In this document: positions 8,822 to 19,236 of the stretch, piece by piece | Position numbering within the stretch: the stretch's first letter is position 1 | Layout: the number at the start of each line of letters is the position of its first letter | Program-made: the position numbers and the translations under genes | Notes under the pieces: model-generated | Databases searched by the model: none | The model's input: the letters and a program-made list of their open reading frames with translations, nothing else | Told to the model about the DNA's origin: nothing | Source of the DNA: CAIWHR01 sp963724975 | GTDB taxonomy: Bacteria > Pseudomonadota > Gammaproteobacteria > Burkholderiales > Casimicrobiaceae | Reading direction: 5' to 3' | Length of the DNA: 64,000 bases | Assembly (NCBI GenBank): GCA_963724975.1 | Contig: CAVRXB010000005.1 | Span: forward strand, 1,054,001 to 1,118,000

Positions 8822-9739
8822 TTAATCGACTGCCGTCGGTTCCTGCGTTTCAGCGAGCACGCGCGTGCGCCGGCGCTCATGCCATGCGAGCAGGAGGCCG
8901 CTGCCCGCAATGATCGCCATGCCCGCGAGCGCCGGCATATCGGGGAAATGGCCGAACAGCATCCAGCCGAGCAACGTCGCCCACACGATTTGCACATATG
9001 TGAACGGCGTGAGTCCCGAAGCCGGTGCGTGCCGGAAAGCGAGGATGAACAGGAAGTGGCCTGCAGTTCCGAGCATGCCCATCATGCCTACCAGCACGAT
9101 GTGCGTCCATGGCATGTCGGCCGGATGATCGACAAACGGCAGCGCCAGCGTCAGCAGCACCGTGCCGCACAGAGCGGAATAGAACAGCGTGACGCGCGGA
9201 TCCTCGGCCGAAAGCTTGCGTGTCATGATCTGGAACGTGGCGTAGAACCCTGCGGCGCCGAGCGCGAGCAATGCGCCGCCATGCAAAATCGCGGCACCCG
9301 GCCGCACGACGAGCAGCATTCCAGCCAACCCCGCGACGACGAACGCCCACCGAGGCAGCGTCATCCGTTCCTTCAGCACGACCACCGAGAGCAGGATCAC
9401 GAGCGTCGGCGTCGTGTAGTTGATCGCGGTCGCCTCGGCGAGCGGCAGATACTTGAGCGCATTGAAGAACAGCAATGACGAGAAAAGCAGGATGGTGCCG
9501 CGGGCGAGCTGCAGCCGCGGCTGCGACGTGCGCAAGAGACCTGATCGCATCGTCGGCCCGAGCCACAGCACGATCGCCACCGCCTGCAACGTATAGCGCG
9601 CCCAGACGAGCAGCGGCACCGAGTAGCGCACGGCCAGGAACTTGACGATCGAGTCGAGGATGGCGAAGCAGCCGACCGCGCCGACGATCAACAGGACTGC
9701 CGATGACGGTACGTTGCCGGGATGCCGGGAAGGCTTCAT
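8822..9739 (-). CDS. DMT-superfamily transporter (EamA type)
   Basis: About 305 residues, almost all hydrophobic, consistent with two five-helix EamA repeats (first repeat from SAVLLIVGAVGCFAILDSIVKFL, second from LHGGALLALGAAGFYATFQIMTR). Each repeat ends with the proline/glutamate pattern of the family (LPLAEATAINYTTPTLVILLS and ASGLTPFTYVQIVWATLLGW). Such proteins usually export amino acids or other small metabolites across the inner membrane; the cargo here is unknown. ATG 9739 is preferred over an in-frame GTG at 9769. Confidence 0.88.
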   Translation of the reverse strand: MKPSRHPGNVPSSAVLLIVGAVGCFAILDSIVKFLAVRYSVPLLVWARYTLQAVAIVLWLGPTMRSGLLRTSQPRLQLARGTILLFSSLLFFNALKYLPLAEATAINYTTPTLVILLSVVVLKERMTLPRWAFVVAGLAGMLLVVRPGAAILHGGALLALGAAGFYATFQIMTRKLSAEDPRVTLFYSALCGTVLLTLALPFVDHPADMPWTHIVLVGMMGMLGTAGHFLFILAFRHAPASGLTPFTYVQIVWATLLGWMLFGHFPDMPALAGMAIIAGSGLLLAWHERRRTRVLAETQEPTAVD

Positions 9740-9956
9740 CGCCGCGGCACCCGCGCCCTTGCCGTGCACGCAGACGGAGCGGATTCACGAACGAGGGAGA
9801 AGCGAGCGTCCAAGGGAATGGCGGCACGACCGACGCGGAGTCACCGAAGCGCGACATGCCCGACGCGTGACATCCGATTCTAGCAGCCGCCCGCCGCGTA
9901 GAATAAATGGCGATTGCGGAGAATCACGCCGCTTTGAGCCGCCCGCGCGAATCGAA

Positions 9957-11015
9957 ATGCCCGAAAACCGGAAATGGATGATCTACGGTGCAACCGGGTA
10001 CACCGGCCGGCTCATTGCCGAGGATGCGAAACAGCAGGGGCTCGCGCCGATACTCGCCGGACGCAGCGAGGAAGTCGCGACGCTCGCGGCAAAGCTCGGA
10101 CTCCCCTCTCTCGTGTTTGCGCTGTCGGACGTGGCGGCGACTCGGCGCGCCCTGGACGGCGTGTCGATCGTCGCGCATTGCGCCGGCCCGTTTGCGGCGA
10201 CCAGCGCGCCGATGATCGACGCCTGCCTGCTCGCGCGAACTCACTACGTCGATATCACCGGCGAAATCGACGTGTTCGTAGCGGCGCAACGCCGGCACAA
10301 CCAGGCGAGCGCCGCAGGAATCGTCGTTTGCCCCGGCGTGGGCTTTGACGTGATCCCCACCGACTGCGTTGCCGCGTGCCTGACAGAGGCCCTGCCCGAC
10401 GCGACGCATCTCGCGCTGGGCTTCAAGGCGACCGGCATCCGCAGCCCGGGAACCGCGCGAACGTCGATCGATGGCGTGGCGCACGGCGCGCGCATCCGCA
10501 GGAACGGCGCGATCGTCACCGAACCGCTCGGGCGCCGCACACGAACGATCGACTTTGGCACCGGAGCAAAACTTGCCGTGTCGATTCCCTGGGGCGATGT
10601 CGCAACGGCCTATTTCACGACGGGGATCGCCAACATCGAGGTCTATGTTCCGGCATCGCCGCGCTCCGTTGCCCGAATCCGCCGTCTGGATCACCTGCGG
10701 CCGCTGCTCCGCCTGCCGGCCCTCCGTGCATTGGTGGGTCGCATCGCTGCCAGGAACAATCCGGGACCCTCGCGGAAGGAGCGCGATTCGGAACGGACCT
10801 GGGTCTGGGGCGAGGCGCGAAACGACCGTGGTGACGTGCGCACTGCGCGACTCACGACCACGAATGGCTACCGGCTCACGATCGACGGCGTCCTCATGGC
10901 GGTGCGCGCGCTGCTTGTGCGTCCCCCGGGCGGCGGCTATTTCACGCCTTCGCAGCTTCTCGGCACACGATGCGTCGAGCGGCTCCCGGGCTGCAGCGCC
11001 ATCCGAATAGACTAA
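9957..11015 (+). CDS. Saccharopine dehydrogenase-like / trans-acting enoyl reductase family protein
   Basis: A 352-residue protein with an N-terminal Rossmann fold (WMIYGATGYTGRLIAEDA) and the strand THYVDITGEIDVF, then VVCPGVGFDVIPTDCVAA, the pattern of the saccharopine-dehydrogenase-like oxidoreductase family that includes mycobacterial trans-acting enoyl reductases. It probably reduces or oxidises a carbonyl or enoyl substrate with NAD(P)H; substrate unknown. Family similarity begins at ATG 9957, so the longer open frame upstream is not used. It is convergent with the DUF2628 gene. Confidence 0.83.
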   Translation: MPENRKWMIYGATGYTGRLIAEDAKQQGLAPILAGRSEEVATLAAKLGLPSLVFALSDVAATRRALDGVSIVAHCAGPFAATSAPMIDACLLARTHYVDITGEIDVFVAAQRRHNQASAAGIVVCPGVGFDVIPTDCVAACLTEALPDATHLALGFKATGIRSPGTARTSIDGVAHGARIRRNGAIVTEPLGRRTRTIDFGTGAKLAVSIPWGDVATAYFTTGIANIEVYVPASPRSVARIRRLDHLRPLLRLPALRALVGRIAARNNPGPSRKERDSERTWVWGEARNDRGDVRTARLTTTNGYRLTIDGVLMAVRALLVRPPGGGYFTPSQLLGTRCVERLPGCSAIRID

Positions 11016-11016
11016 G

Positions 11017-11035
11017 GGCGCCGCGGTTCGGCGCC
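11017..11035. terminator. Hairpin between convergent genes
   Basis: A perfect 7-base-pair GC stem (GGCGCCG at 11017-11023, CGGCGCC at 11029-11035) with a 5-base loop fills the 25-base gap between two convergent stop codons. It has no T run on either side, so it may stop transcription weakly in both directions or protect the 3' ends. Confidence 0.45.
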
Positions 11036-11040
11036 GACTG

Positions 11041-11959
11041 CTAAGCCTTGCGGCAGTTCTGCGGTAGATACTGCGCGGGCACGTCGACCGGAATGCAATG
11101 CCAATGAATCCGTTGCTGCGCGTCGACCGACGGCGCGAGCAGCACGACCTTGCCCGCAATTTCTCCGGCCGCGGGCCCCAACCCGAGGCGGACGCGGCCC
11201 GTCGTGGGACTTAAGTCGACGTGGTCAACATACTCGGCGTTGCGCTGTGCAACGACCGCCGAATAGTCGGGCCGTCGCGGAATCGAGCCCGTGCGCCCCC
11301 ACTGGTCCTCGACCTGCCGCTGTAGTGGCGCGACGGCGGCAAGCCCCGCCGCGACATTCGCACGCACGAGGTGCTGGTCATAGATCGCCGACAGCTCGGG
11401 TACGGTTACCTTGAGCAGCAAAGCGACCACGACGCTGCCGACGGCGAACGCAGTCACGGGTGCTGTCTGCCGGCGCCCGCTCAGGATCGAAGCGACGATA
11501 TCCTTCCTTTCGCTCGTGGCCTCGGCTTCCCGCACCTGATGCTTTACTCGCCGGAACAAGAGCGAATCGGCAGCCAGCGCAGCCGACTACGCATGGGAGG
11601 AGCCAGATCACGGCAATCGCACACGCGAGCCACGCGGTGGGCGATTCGCGCAACGAAGGATCGATCCACGCAAAGAGCGCGGCGAGGCCGAACGGCAGCG
11701 CCGCCAGGATGCCACCGGCTATCCACATCCGCCGATAGAACGCCCATACCGCGGGAAATAAGAACGCCGGCCAATGCCAGCCGATCGCGGCGCGCCCAGT
11801 GCGCTCGTAGCGCAGAAATCTCGGCACCCAGACTTCCGCGCGCGCACCGAGCGCCAGCCGGTAGAGAATTCCGAGCACGGGCCGCACGACGAGCTCTTCC
11901 CTCCACGGCATGCGGACGGTGTCGTGAATATTGGTAAGTGTCGGGATCGTAAGATCCAT
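11041..11959 (-). pseudogene. DUF2628 membrane protein with pilin-like C-terminal domain, frameshifted
   Basis: Two minus-strand frames join into one protein of about 305 residues. The first frame (ATG 11959) gives a DUF2628-type start: a soluble segment, then GWHWPAFLFPAVWAFYRRMW and two or three hydrophobic helices. The second frame continues with LLFRRVKHQVREAEA, the conserved DUF2628 helix, then a further membrane helix (APVTAFAVGSVVVALLLKVTVPEL) and a soluble tail resembling the globular part of type IV pilins, with two cysteines (HWHC and PQNC) that could pair. The switch is near 11566-11585 and is healed by removing one base. Function unknown. Confidence 0.68.
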
Positions 11960-11987
11960 GATGAACGTCGAGCCGAAGAAACTAGGG

Positions 11988-12061
11988 TGGAGCGGGTGAA
12001 GGGAATCGAACCCTCGTCGTAAGCTTGGGAAGCTTCTGCTCTACCATTGAGCTACACCCGC
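11988..12061 (-). tRNA. tRNA-Gly (anticodon CCC)
   Basis: On the minus strand a full cloverleaf: acceptor stem GCGGGTG pairing with CACCCGC, D arm GCTCAATGGTAGAGC, anticodon stem-loop GAAGC-TTCCCAA-GCTTA (anticodon CCC after T33), T arm GAGGG-TTCGATT-CCCTT, discriminator T and an encoded CCA at 11988-11990. The outermost anticodon-stem pair is a G-A mismatch. Confidence 0.96.
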
Positions 12062-12090
12062 AATGCTTTCAATTGTAGCCAAATCCGGAG

Positions 12091-13539
12091 TCAACCGAGA
12101 GCCGAATTGGCAGTGACTTGCGTGCGCGGAGGCGTCTTGCCCGCCTCACCCAGGTCAAAGAACAATCCCGTCATGATGACAAGGCCTTCGCGCGCGACGT
12201 CCGCAAGCAGGTGCTCGTCCGGCGCATGCTGCGAGCATGCCGGGTAGGAATGCGGTACCCAGATCGTCGGCAATCCGAGCACATCGGCGAAGCAGTCATT
12301 CGGCAGCGATCCGCCGAGATTGGGCAGGATCGCCGGCGATGCGCCCGTCGTTGCGGCGATCGACGCGCTCGCCCAGCGCACCCACGGATGATCGGGATCG
12401 AGCCGCGTGGCCGCCATCGGCTCGGAATCGCTCGCGCGCACGTCCATCTGCGTGAAGCCATGGCTGTCGAGATGCGCGCGGATCGCCGGAACGAATGCGC
12501 GCCAGTCGCAGCCGGCGACAAAACGCATCTGCATATGGGCCGTCGCGCGCGGCGGGATCGCGTTCACCGGACGCTCCGGATTGCCGGTGCGAAACGCAAG
12601 CACCTCGAGCGCGTTCCAACCGAACACGCGCTCGGCCGGCGTAAGCCCGGGTTCGCCCCAGTCGGCGTCGATTGCCGGGCCGTCCGGCTCGCCCGGCTCG
12701 ATGGCGGACAGCGCGCGGCGAATGCCGTCCGGAATCGGCGGCGGGCGCAAGGCCGGCACGAGAATCCGCCCGCGCGCGTCGACCATCGACGCGATCGCGC
12801 TCGCGAGAATCGTGCCTGGATTGGCAAGCAGACCGCCCCAGTTGCCGGAGTGGTGCGCGCCGTCGCGCAATTGCACCGAAAGATCGAAATTGAGTGCGCC
12901 GCGCGAGCCCAGGAAAATCGTCGGCCGATCCGAGCGCAGCCGCGGACCATCGGAAGCGATCAGGACGTCGGCGGCAAGCTCCGTTGCGCGCGTTTCGCAC
13001 ACCTTCCGCAAACCGGGCGAGCCCAGCTCCTCGCCCATTTCAATCAACAGCTTCGCATTGAAGCCGAGTCGTCCGCGCGCATCGATGACGCAGGCGAGTG
13101 CCGTCAGGTTGATCGTGTGCTGGCCCTTGTTGTCTGCCGTTCCGCGCCCGTACCAGCGGTTGCCGGCGACGTCGACCTTCCACGGCGAGCGCCCGGCGCT
13201 CCATTGGCTCTCGTAGCCCGCGACGACGTCGCCGTGGCCGTAGATCAGCACGGTTGGCAATGCGACATCTTCGCATCGTTGCGCGAACAACATCGGCGGC
13301 GCCGCCGCGACGGGATTGGGCCACACGCTCCACTCGAACCCCAGGCGCGCCACACTCGGTCCTATTTCCTCGGTCAGGTAGCGCAGGAGCTCCGGCGCCG
13401 ATTCACGGATCTGGCTTTCGGTGCGCACGGCGACACGACGGCGCAGAGCTTCGAGCAGCGTACCGTCGTCAAACCGAGAGGTCGCTCGGCCGAGAGCTGC
13501 CGCGCGCGTGCATTCGAATTCGTTCACGAAGGGCAACAT
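12091..13539 (-). CDS. M20 family metallopeptidase (dipeptidase/deacylase-like)
   Basis: About 482 residues with all M20 di-zinc landmarks in order: LIYGHGDVVAG (His ligand and following Asp), WYGRGTADNKGQH (bridging Asp), LIEMGEELGSPG (catalytic Glu and Glu ligand), IASDGPR (Asp ligand), and SQHAPDEHLL (His ligand). A lid/dimerisation domain sits between, from GSRGALNFDLSV to about residue 360. It probably hydrolyses a peptide or N-acyl amino acid in the cytoplasm. ATG 13539 is preferred over an in-frame TTG six bases upstream. Confidence 0.92.
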   Translation of the reverse strand: MLPFVNEFECTRAAALGRATSRFDDGTLLEALRRRVAVRTESQIRESAPELLRYLTEEIGPSVARLGFEWSVWPNPVAAAPPMLFAQRCEDVALPTVLIYGHGDVVAGYESQWSAGRSPWKVDVAGNRWYGRGTADNKGQHTINLTALACVIDARGRLGFNAKLLIEMGEELGSPGLRKVCETRATELAADVLIASDGPRLRSDRPTIFLGSRGALNFDLSVQLRDGAHHSGNWGGLLANPGTILASAIASMVDARGRILVPALRPPPIPDGIRRALSAIEPGEPDGPAIDADWGEPGLTPAERVFGWNALEVLAFRTGNPERPVNAIPPRATAHMQMRFVAGCDWRAFVPAIRAHLDSHGFTQMDVRASDSEPMAATRLDPDHPWVRWASASIAATTGASPAILPNLGGSLPNDCFADVLGLPTIWVPHSYPACSQHAPDEHLLADVAREGLVIMTGLFFDLGEAGKTPPRTQVTANSALG

Positions 13540-13780
13540 CCGCAAGTTGCGATCGCTTGCATATTAGCGGATTGCCCGCGACGTCGTGCCCGGCATTCAC
13601 GCGATCTGGACGCAATCGCATCGCGAGCGTATGCTCATCGGTTTGCTCGACGGTCCGACCCATTGCCGCAGCGCGCGCAAAGGCGAAACGGCCACGAATC
13701 TCCACGTGGAACTCCACGTCTTCGTCCGTCCGACTCCGGATTGTCTTAGTTGCCCCATAACTTCGCGAGTGGAATCGCTC

Positions 13781-16306
13781 ATGAGACTCCCTTTCCTCGT
13801 TCCCGCCGTTGCGTTTGTCAGCATTGCCTCCGTCCTCGCCCTGCCTGGAGCTGGATTCGCGCAGACGCCAGCAGCGGCACCGGCAACGGCGTCGAAGCTG
13901 CCCGCCGATCCGTGGCCGCGCGTCGTCGACCTCTCCAACGGACAAGTGCTGGTCTATCAGCCCCAGGTCAATCAATGGGAAGGCAACCGGATCGATTTCC
14001 GCTGCGCGATGGCAATCAAGCCGACCGGCGCGAAGGAAGAGACCTTCGGCGTGATCTTCGCGAACGCACGCACGCAGGTCGACAAGGTCGCGCGCACCGT
14101 GGTGTTCGAGGATCTCAAGATCACAAAAACCGATTTTCCCACGTTGCCCAATCACGGTGCCGCGTACACGACCGAGCTCGAGAAGGAATTCGCAACTACG
14201 ATCCGCACGATTTCGCTCGACCGCCTCCAGGCGTCGCTGGCGCTCGCCGGCGTCAAGCCTCCGACCGTCGCGGTGCAAAACAATCCGCCGCAGGTCATCG
14301 TCAGCTATTCGCCCGCAATCCTGGTGCCGATCGACGGCGCCCCGGTGTTGCAGCCCGTCCCGAATCACAGCCGCATGAAGCGTGTCATCAACACGCGTGC
14401 GCTGATCTTGCAAGCCGGGTTCACTGACGCCCTCTACATCCACGTGTACGACGGCTGGCTCACGTCGAACGGAATCGGCGGCCCGTGGACGCAGGCCTTC
14501 CTCGGTCCCTTGATGCTGAAGGAAGCGAATGCCGTCTCGCAGGAGCTCGCCACGAAAGGCCTGGTCGATCTGCTCGACGGGGGCGCCAAGGCGAATCCGA
14601 AGCCGTCGCTCGCGAATGGCGTGCCGACGATCTACACAAGCCAGACGCCAACCGAGCTCATCGAATTCAAAGGCCAGCCCAACTTCGTGCCAATCGTCGG
14701 CACGCAGCTCCTGTGGGCGTCGAACACGACGAGCGACGTACTGATCAACACCGCCAACAACGACTATTACGCGCTGCTCGCCGGCCGCTGGTTCAAGACG
14801 GGGAATTTGAGCGGACCCTGGACCTTCGTTGCGAGCGACGCCTTGCCGCCGGATTTTGCCAAGATCCCCGCGCAGTCGCTTGCCGGCGCGGTGCTGCCGA
14901 CTGTCGCAGGCACCCCGCAGGCGCAGGAAGCGGTGATCGAAAATTCGATTCCGCAGACCGCAACGGTGCCGCTCAAGAACGGACCGAAGTTCACGCCAAA
15001 TTTCAACGGCCCGCCGAAGGTCGTTTCAATTCCCGGAACCACGCTTTCACAGGTGGAGAACTCGTCCGAGCCCATCGTCCAGGTGACGCCGAATTCGTAC
15101 TATGCAGTCGTCGCCGGCGTCTGGTTCACGGCGTCGCAGCTGACCGGGCCATGGGTAATCGCCAGCAGCGTGCCGGCTGCGATCTATTCGATCCCGCCGT
15201 CATCACCGATCTACTACGTCACCTACGTGCGGATCTACGAGGCCACGCCGCAATACGTCTATGTCGGCTACACGCCGGGCTACCTGGGCGTCGTTGTCTC
15301 GCCGTACGGTACCGTCGTCTATGGGACGGGCTATGTTTACTCGCCGTGGATCGGCACCGAATGGTATCCGCCGCCGTACACATACGGCGTCGCGGCCGCG
15401 CCGGTCTACAACCCGTATGTTGGCTTCACTTACGGCTTCGCGCTCGGCCTCGCCACAGCGGCGTGGACCGAGCCGTACTGGGGCGGCGCGTACTACTACC
15501 CCTCCTACTGGGGCGGGTATCCCTGCTGCGCGACGGCCAGCGCCAATGTTTATGGGCACTGGGGTGCCGCCACGTATTCGGGAACGCGCTCGTGGTACGC
15601 AGGCGGCGGCGTCGCGGGCACGACGGCGAGCGGCAACTATTACAACAGCCGCACGGGGTCGTCGGGAAGCTACAGCGGATTCAAGCAATACAACGCCTGG
15701 ACCGGCAACGCTACACGCGGCTACGACCGGACGATCAACGGCGCCGCGGGCGGAACCGGCAACGTCGCGCGAGCGAGCAACTACAACACCTATACCGGCC
15801 AGCGCTCGACCGCGAACGCCGTGTCCGGCACGGGCGCGGGTGGCAGCACGTACAACCGCGCGGGTGCGTCGACGGCCGGCCCGGAAGGCAACGCGCACGT
15901 GGGAGGAGGCTCGACGTACAACGCGAAGACGGGCAACACCAACACGTGGGGCACCGCCAGCATTGGCAACAACCACTACGCCGACGTGAACGGCAACGTG
16001 TACAAGAACACGGGCGATGGCTGGCAGCAGCATTCGTCGAGTGGATGGAACAGCGCGAGCGGTGACTCGTCCTGGGCGAATCGCGAGTCACAGGCGCGAA
16101 ACTCGGGCGACGATCGCGCGGGCAGCTTCAGCGAAGCGAGCCCGATGTCGCGCTCCGATGGCGGATTCGGCGGCGGCGATCGCTTCGGCGGCGGAGGCTT
16201 CGGCGGCTTTGGCGGCGGCGATCGCTTCGGGGGCGGAGGCTTCGGCGGGGGCGGACGGTTTGGTGGTTTTGGGGGTGGCGGATTCCGCGGCGGCGGCCGG
16301 CGCTGA
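13781..16306 (+). CDS. Secreted Tyr/Gly-rich protein with RGG/FG-type tail (carbohydrate-binding-like annotation family)
   Basis: An 841-residue exported protein. A signal peptide is clear (MRLPFLVPAVAFVSIASVLALPGAGFAQ, cleavage after AQ). Residues up to about 540 form a globular part with repeated units ending in NDYYALLAGRWFKTGNLSGPWTFV and NSYYAVVAGVWFTASQLTGPWVIA, a duplicated YY-x4-G-x-WF-x7-GPW motif. Next comes a Tyr/Pro/Gly-rich stretch (about 550-620), then Asn/Ser/Thr/Gly-rich repeats, and a tail of GGDRFGGGGFGG repeats ending FRGGGRR. It may sit on the cell surface or in the matrix. I know of no proven function; relatives are often labelled carbohydrate-binding. Confidence 0.8.
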   Translation: MRLPFLVPAVAFVSIASVLALPGAGFAQTPAAAPATASKLPADPWPRVVDLSNGQVLVYQPQVNQWEGNRIDFRCAMAIKPTGAKEETFGVIFANARTQVDKVARTVVFEDLKITKTDFPTLPNHGAAYTTELEKEFATTIRTISLDRLQASLALAGVKPPTVAVQNNPPQVIVSYSPAILVPIDGAPVLQPVPNHSRMKRVINTRALILQAGFTDALYIHVYDGWLTSNGIGGPWTQAFLGPLMLKEANAVSQELATKGLVDLLDGGAKANPKPSLANGVPTIYTSQTPTELIEFKGQPNFVPIVGTQLLWASNTTSDVLINTANNDYYALLAGRWFKTGNLSGPWTFVASDALPPDFAKIPAQSLAGAVLPTVAGTPQAQEAVIENSIPQTATVPLKNGPKFTPNFNGPPKVVSIPGTTLSQVENSSEPIVQVTPNSYYAVVAGVWFTASQLTGPWVIASSVPAAIYSIPPSSPIYYVTYVRIYEATPQYVYVGYTPGYLGVVVSPYGTVVYGTGYVYSPWIGTEWYPPPYTYGVAAAPVYNPYVGFTYGFALGLATAAWTEPYWGGAYYYPSYWGGYPCCATASANVYGHWGAATYSGTRSWYAGGGVAGTTASGNYYNSRTGSSGSYSGFKQYNAWTGNATRGYDRTINGAAGGTGNVARASNYNTYTGQRSTANAVSGTGAGGSTYNRAGASTAGPEGNAHVGGGSTYNAKTGNTNTWGTASIGNNHYADVNGNVYKNTGDGWQQHSSSGWNSASGDSSWANRESQARNSGDDRAGSFSEASPMSRSDGGFGGGDRFGGGGFGGFGGGDRFGGGGFGGGGRFGGFGGGGFRGGGRR

Positions 16307-16333
16307 GCGCGACTCGACGCACTGGCTCGTCCC

Positions 16334-16969
16334 GTGACGCACGAGCGCGACGGCCGCAGTGTAGCGATCTTCGACCTGGGCGGCGTCCTGCTAGAGTGGA
16401 ACCCGCGACATCTTTATCGCAAGCTTTTCAACGGCGACGACGCGGCGATGGAGGAATTCCTCGCCAACGTCTGCACCACCGAATGGAACGAGCGACAGGA
16501 TGCCGGCCGGACATTCGCCGAAGGCACGCGCGAACTCTTGCCGCGGCACGCGGACAAGGTCGAGCTGATCGAGGCATGGGGCAAGCGATTCGGCGAGATG
16601 ATCCCCGGTCCGATCGACGGCACCGTCGATGTGCTTTCTGATCTCAGGGCGCGAAACATTCCGCTCTACGGCGTCTCAAACTGGTCCGCCGAGACTTTTC
16701 CGCCGCAACGCGCGCGCTTTCCATTCCTGTCGTGGTTGAAGGACATCGTCGTCTCCGGCGAAGTGGGGTTCATCAAGCCCGACCCGCGCATCTTCCAGAT
16801 CCTCCTCGATCGCAACGGTATCGCCCCCGAATCCGCGGTATTCATCGATGACGTCGCCGTCAATGCGGCCGCCGCGTCGCGTCTTGGAATCCATGGCATC
16901 CACTTCCGTTCGCCCGATCAGCTAAGACGCGATCTCGCCGCCGTTGGATTGTTCACGGAGCGCCCGTGA
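16334..16969 (+). CDS. HAD-superfamily hydrolase (subfamily IA, YihX-like)
   Basis: A 211-residue HAD phosphatase with motif I IFDLGGVLLEW (nucleophile Asp14), motif II YGVSNWS, motif III Lys in VGFIKPDPRIFQ and motif IV VFIDDVAVN. The second Asp of the usual DxD is replaced by Gly in DLGGV, as in YihX-type relatives. A small alpha cap lies between motifs I and II. Substrate probably a sugar phosphate or similar small phosphoester. It overlaps nothing and precedes the thiC riboswitch by about 70 bases. Confidence 0.9.
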   Translation: MTHERDGRSVAIFDLGGVLLEWNPRHLYRKLFNGDDAAMEEFLANVCTTEWNERQDAGRTFAEGTRELLPRHADKVELIEAWGKRFGEMIPGPIDGTVDVLSDLRARNIPLYGVSNWSAETFPPQRARFPFLSWLKDIVVSGEVGFIKPDPRIFQILLDRNGIAPESAVFIDDVAVNAAAASRLGIHGIHFRSPDQLRRDLAAVGLFTERP

Positions 16970-17040
16970 TGACTGGCCTCGACGCCTCGCGGGCGTGCAT
17001 GGTTGCCCGCGCCGCCGGATTGGCGTAACGTCTTTCACAG

Positions 17041-17126
17041 ACGCTAGGGGTCCTGCCGGCGCGTTCGCCGGCGGGTGAGAGCACACCCTTGGTACCTGTG
17101 CGGATAATGCCGGCGCAGGGAAGCGT
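17041..17126 (+). promoter_or_regulatory. TPP riboswitch (THI element) upstream of thiC
   Basis: The segment carries the classic thiamin pyrophosphate aptamer landmarks: GGGGTCCTG near the 5' end, a P3 hairpin CCGGCG-CGTT-CGCCGG, GGTGAGAGCACACCC, then CTTGGTACCTG and CGGATAATGCCGGCGCAGGGAA. The flanks ACGCT (17041-17045) and AGCGT (17122-17126) close P1. It ends 45 bases before the thiC ATG, so binding of TPP most likely controls translation start or early termination of thiC. Confidence 0.95.
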
Positions 17127-17171
17127 GGCTCGTCTCTTCGCTCCCCGCGCCTTGTTCACCGAGGAGCCTCC

Positions 17172-19055
<1,884 letters not shown>

Positions 19056-19063
19056 CGATCGTG

Positions 19064-19121
19064 GCGGGCCGCAAGCCGGTTCGGGGTCAGCCACAACAAC
19101 CGGCGATGTTTGTCGGCCCGC
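19064..19121 (+). terminator. Nested inverted repeat after thiC
   Basis: Starting 9 bases after the thiC stop, an outer 8-base-pair stem (GCGGGCCG at 19064-19071, CGGCCCGC at 19114-19121) encloses an inner 6-base-pair stem (CCGGTT at 19076-19081, AACCGG at 19098-19103). There is no T run, so this could be a Rho-assisted 3' end structure rather than an intrinsic terminator. Confidence 0.35.
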
Positions 19122-19236
19122 AACGGAGTGGGTGGTCGACCTTGTTCCTCGGATCAAAGGGACGCAAGGTCTGAAGTCGCAGACGAGGATATAGTAGGGG
19201 CAGAGAAGCGCCGCCCTCATTTCCAGAGGAGGAATT

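Noticed and set aside
12118..13749. Long plus-strand frame of about 540 codons opposite the M20 peptidase gene
   Set aside because: The M20 gene has all metal ligands in order; the antisense frame shows only Arg/Ala/Asp-biased sequence with no recognised fold.
15600..16306. Possible CRISPR-like or satellite repeat in the GGCGGCGAT/TTCGGCGG stretches
   Set aside because: The repeats are in frame and encode GGDRFGGGGFGG; there are no unique spacers or leader, so it is coding low complexity.
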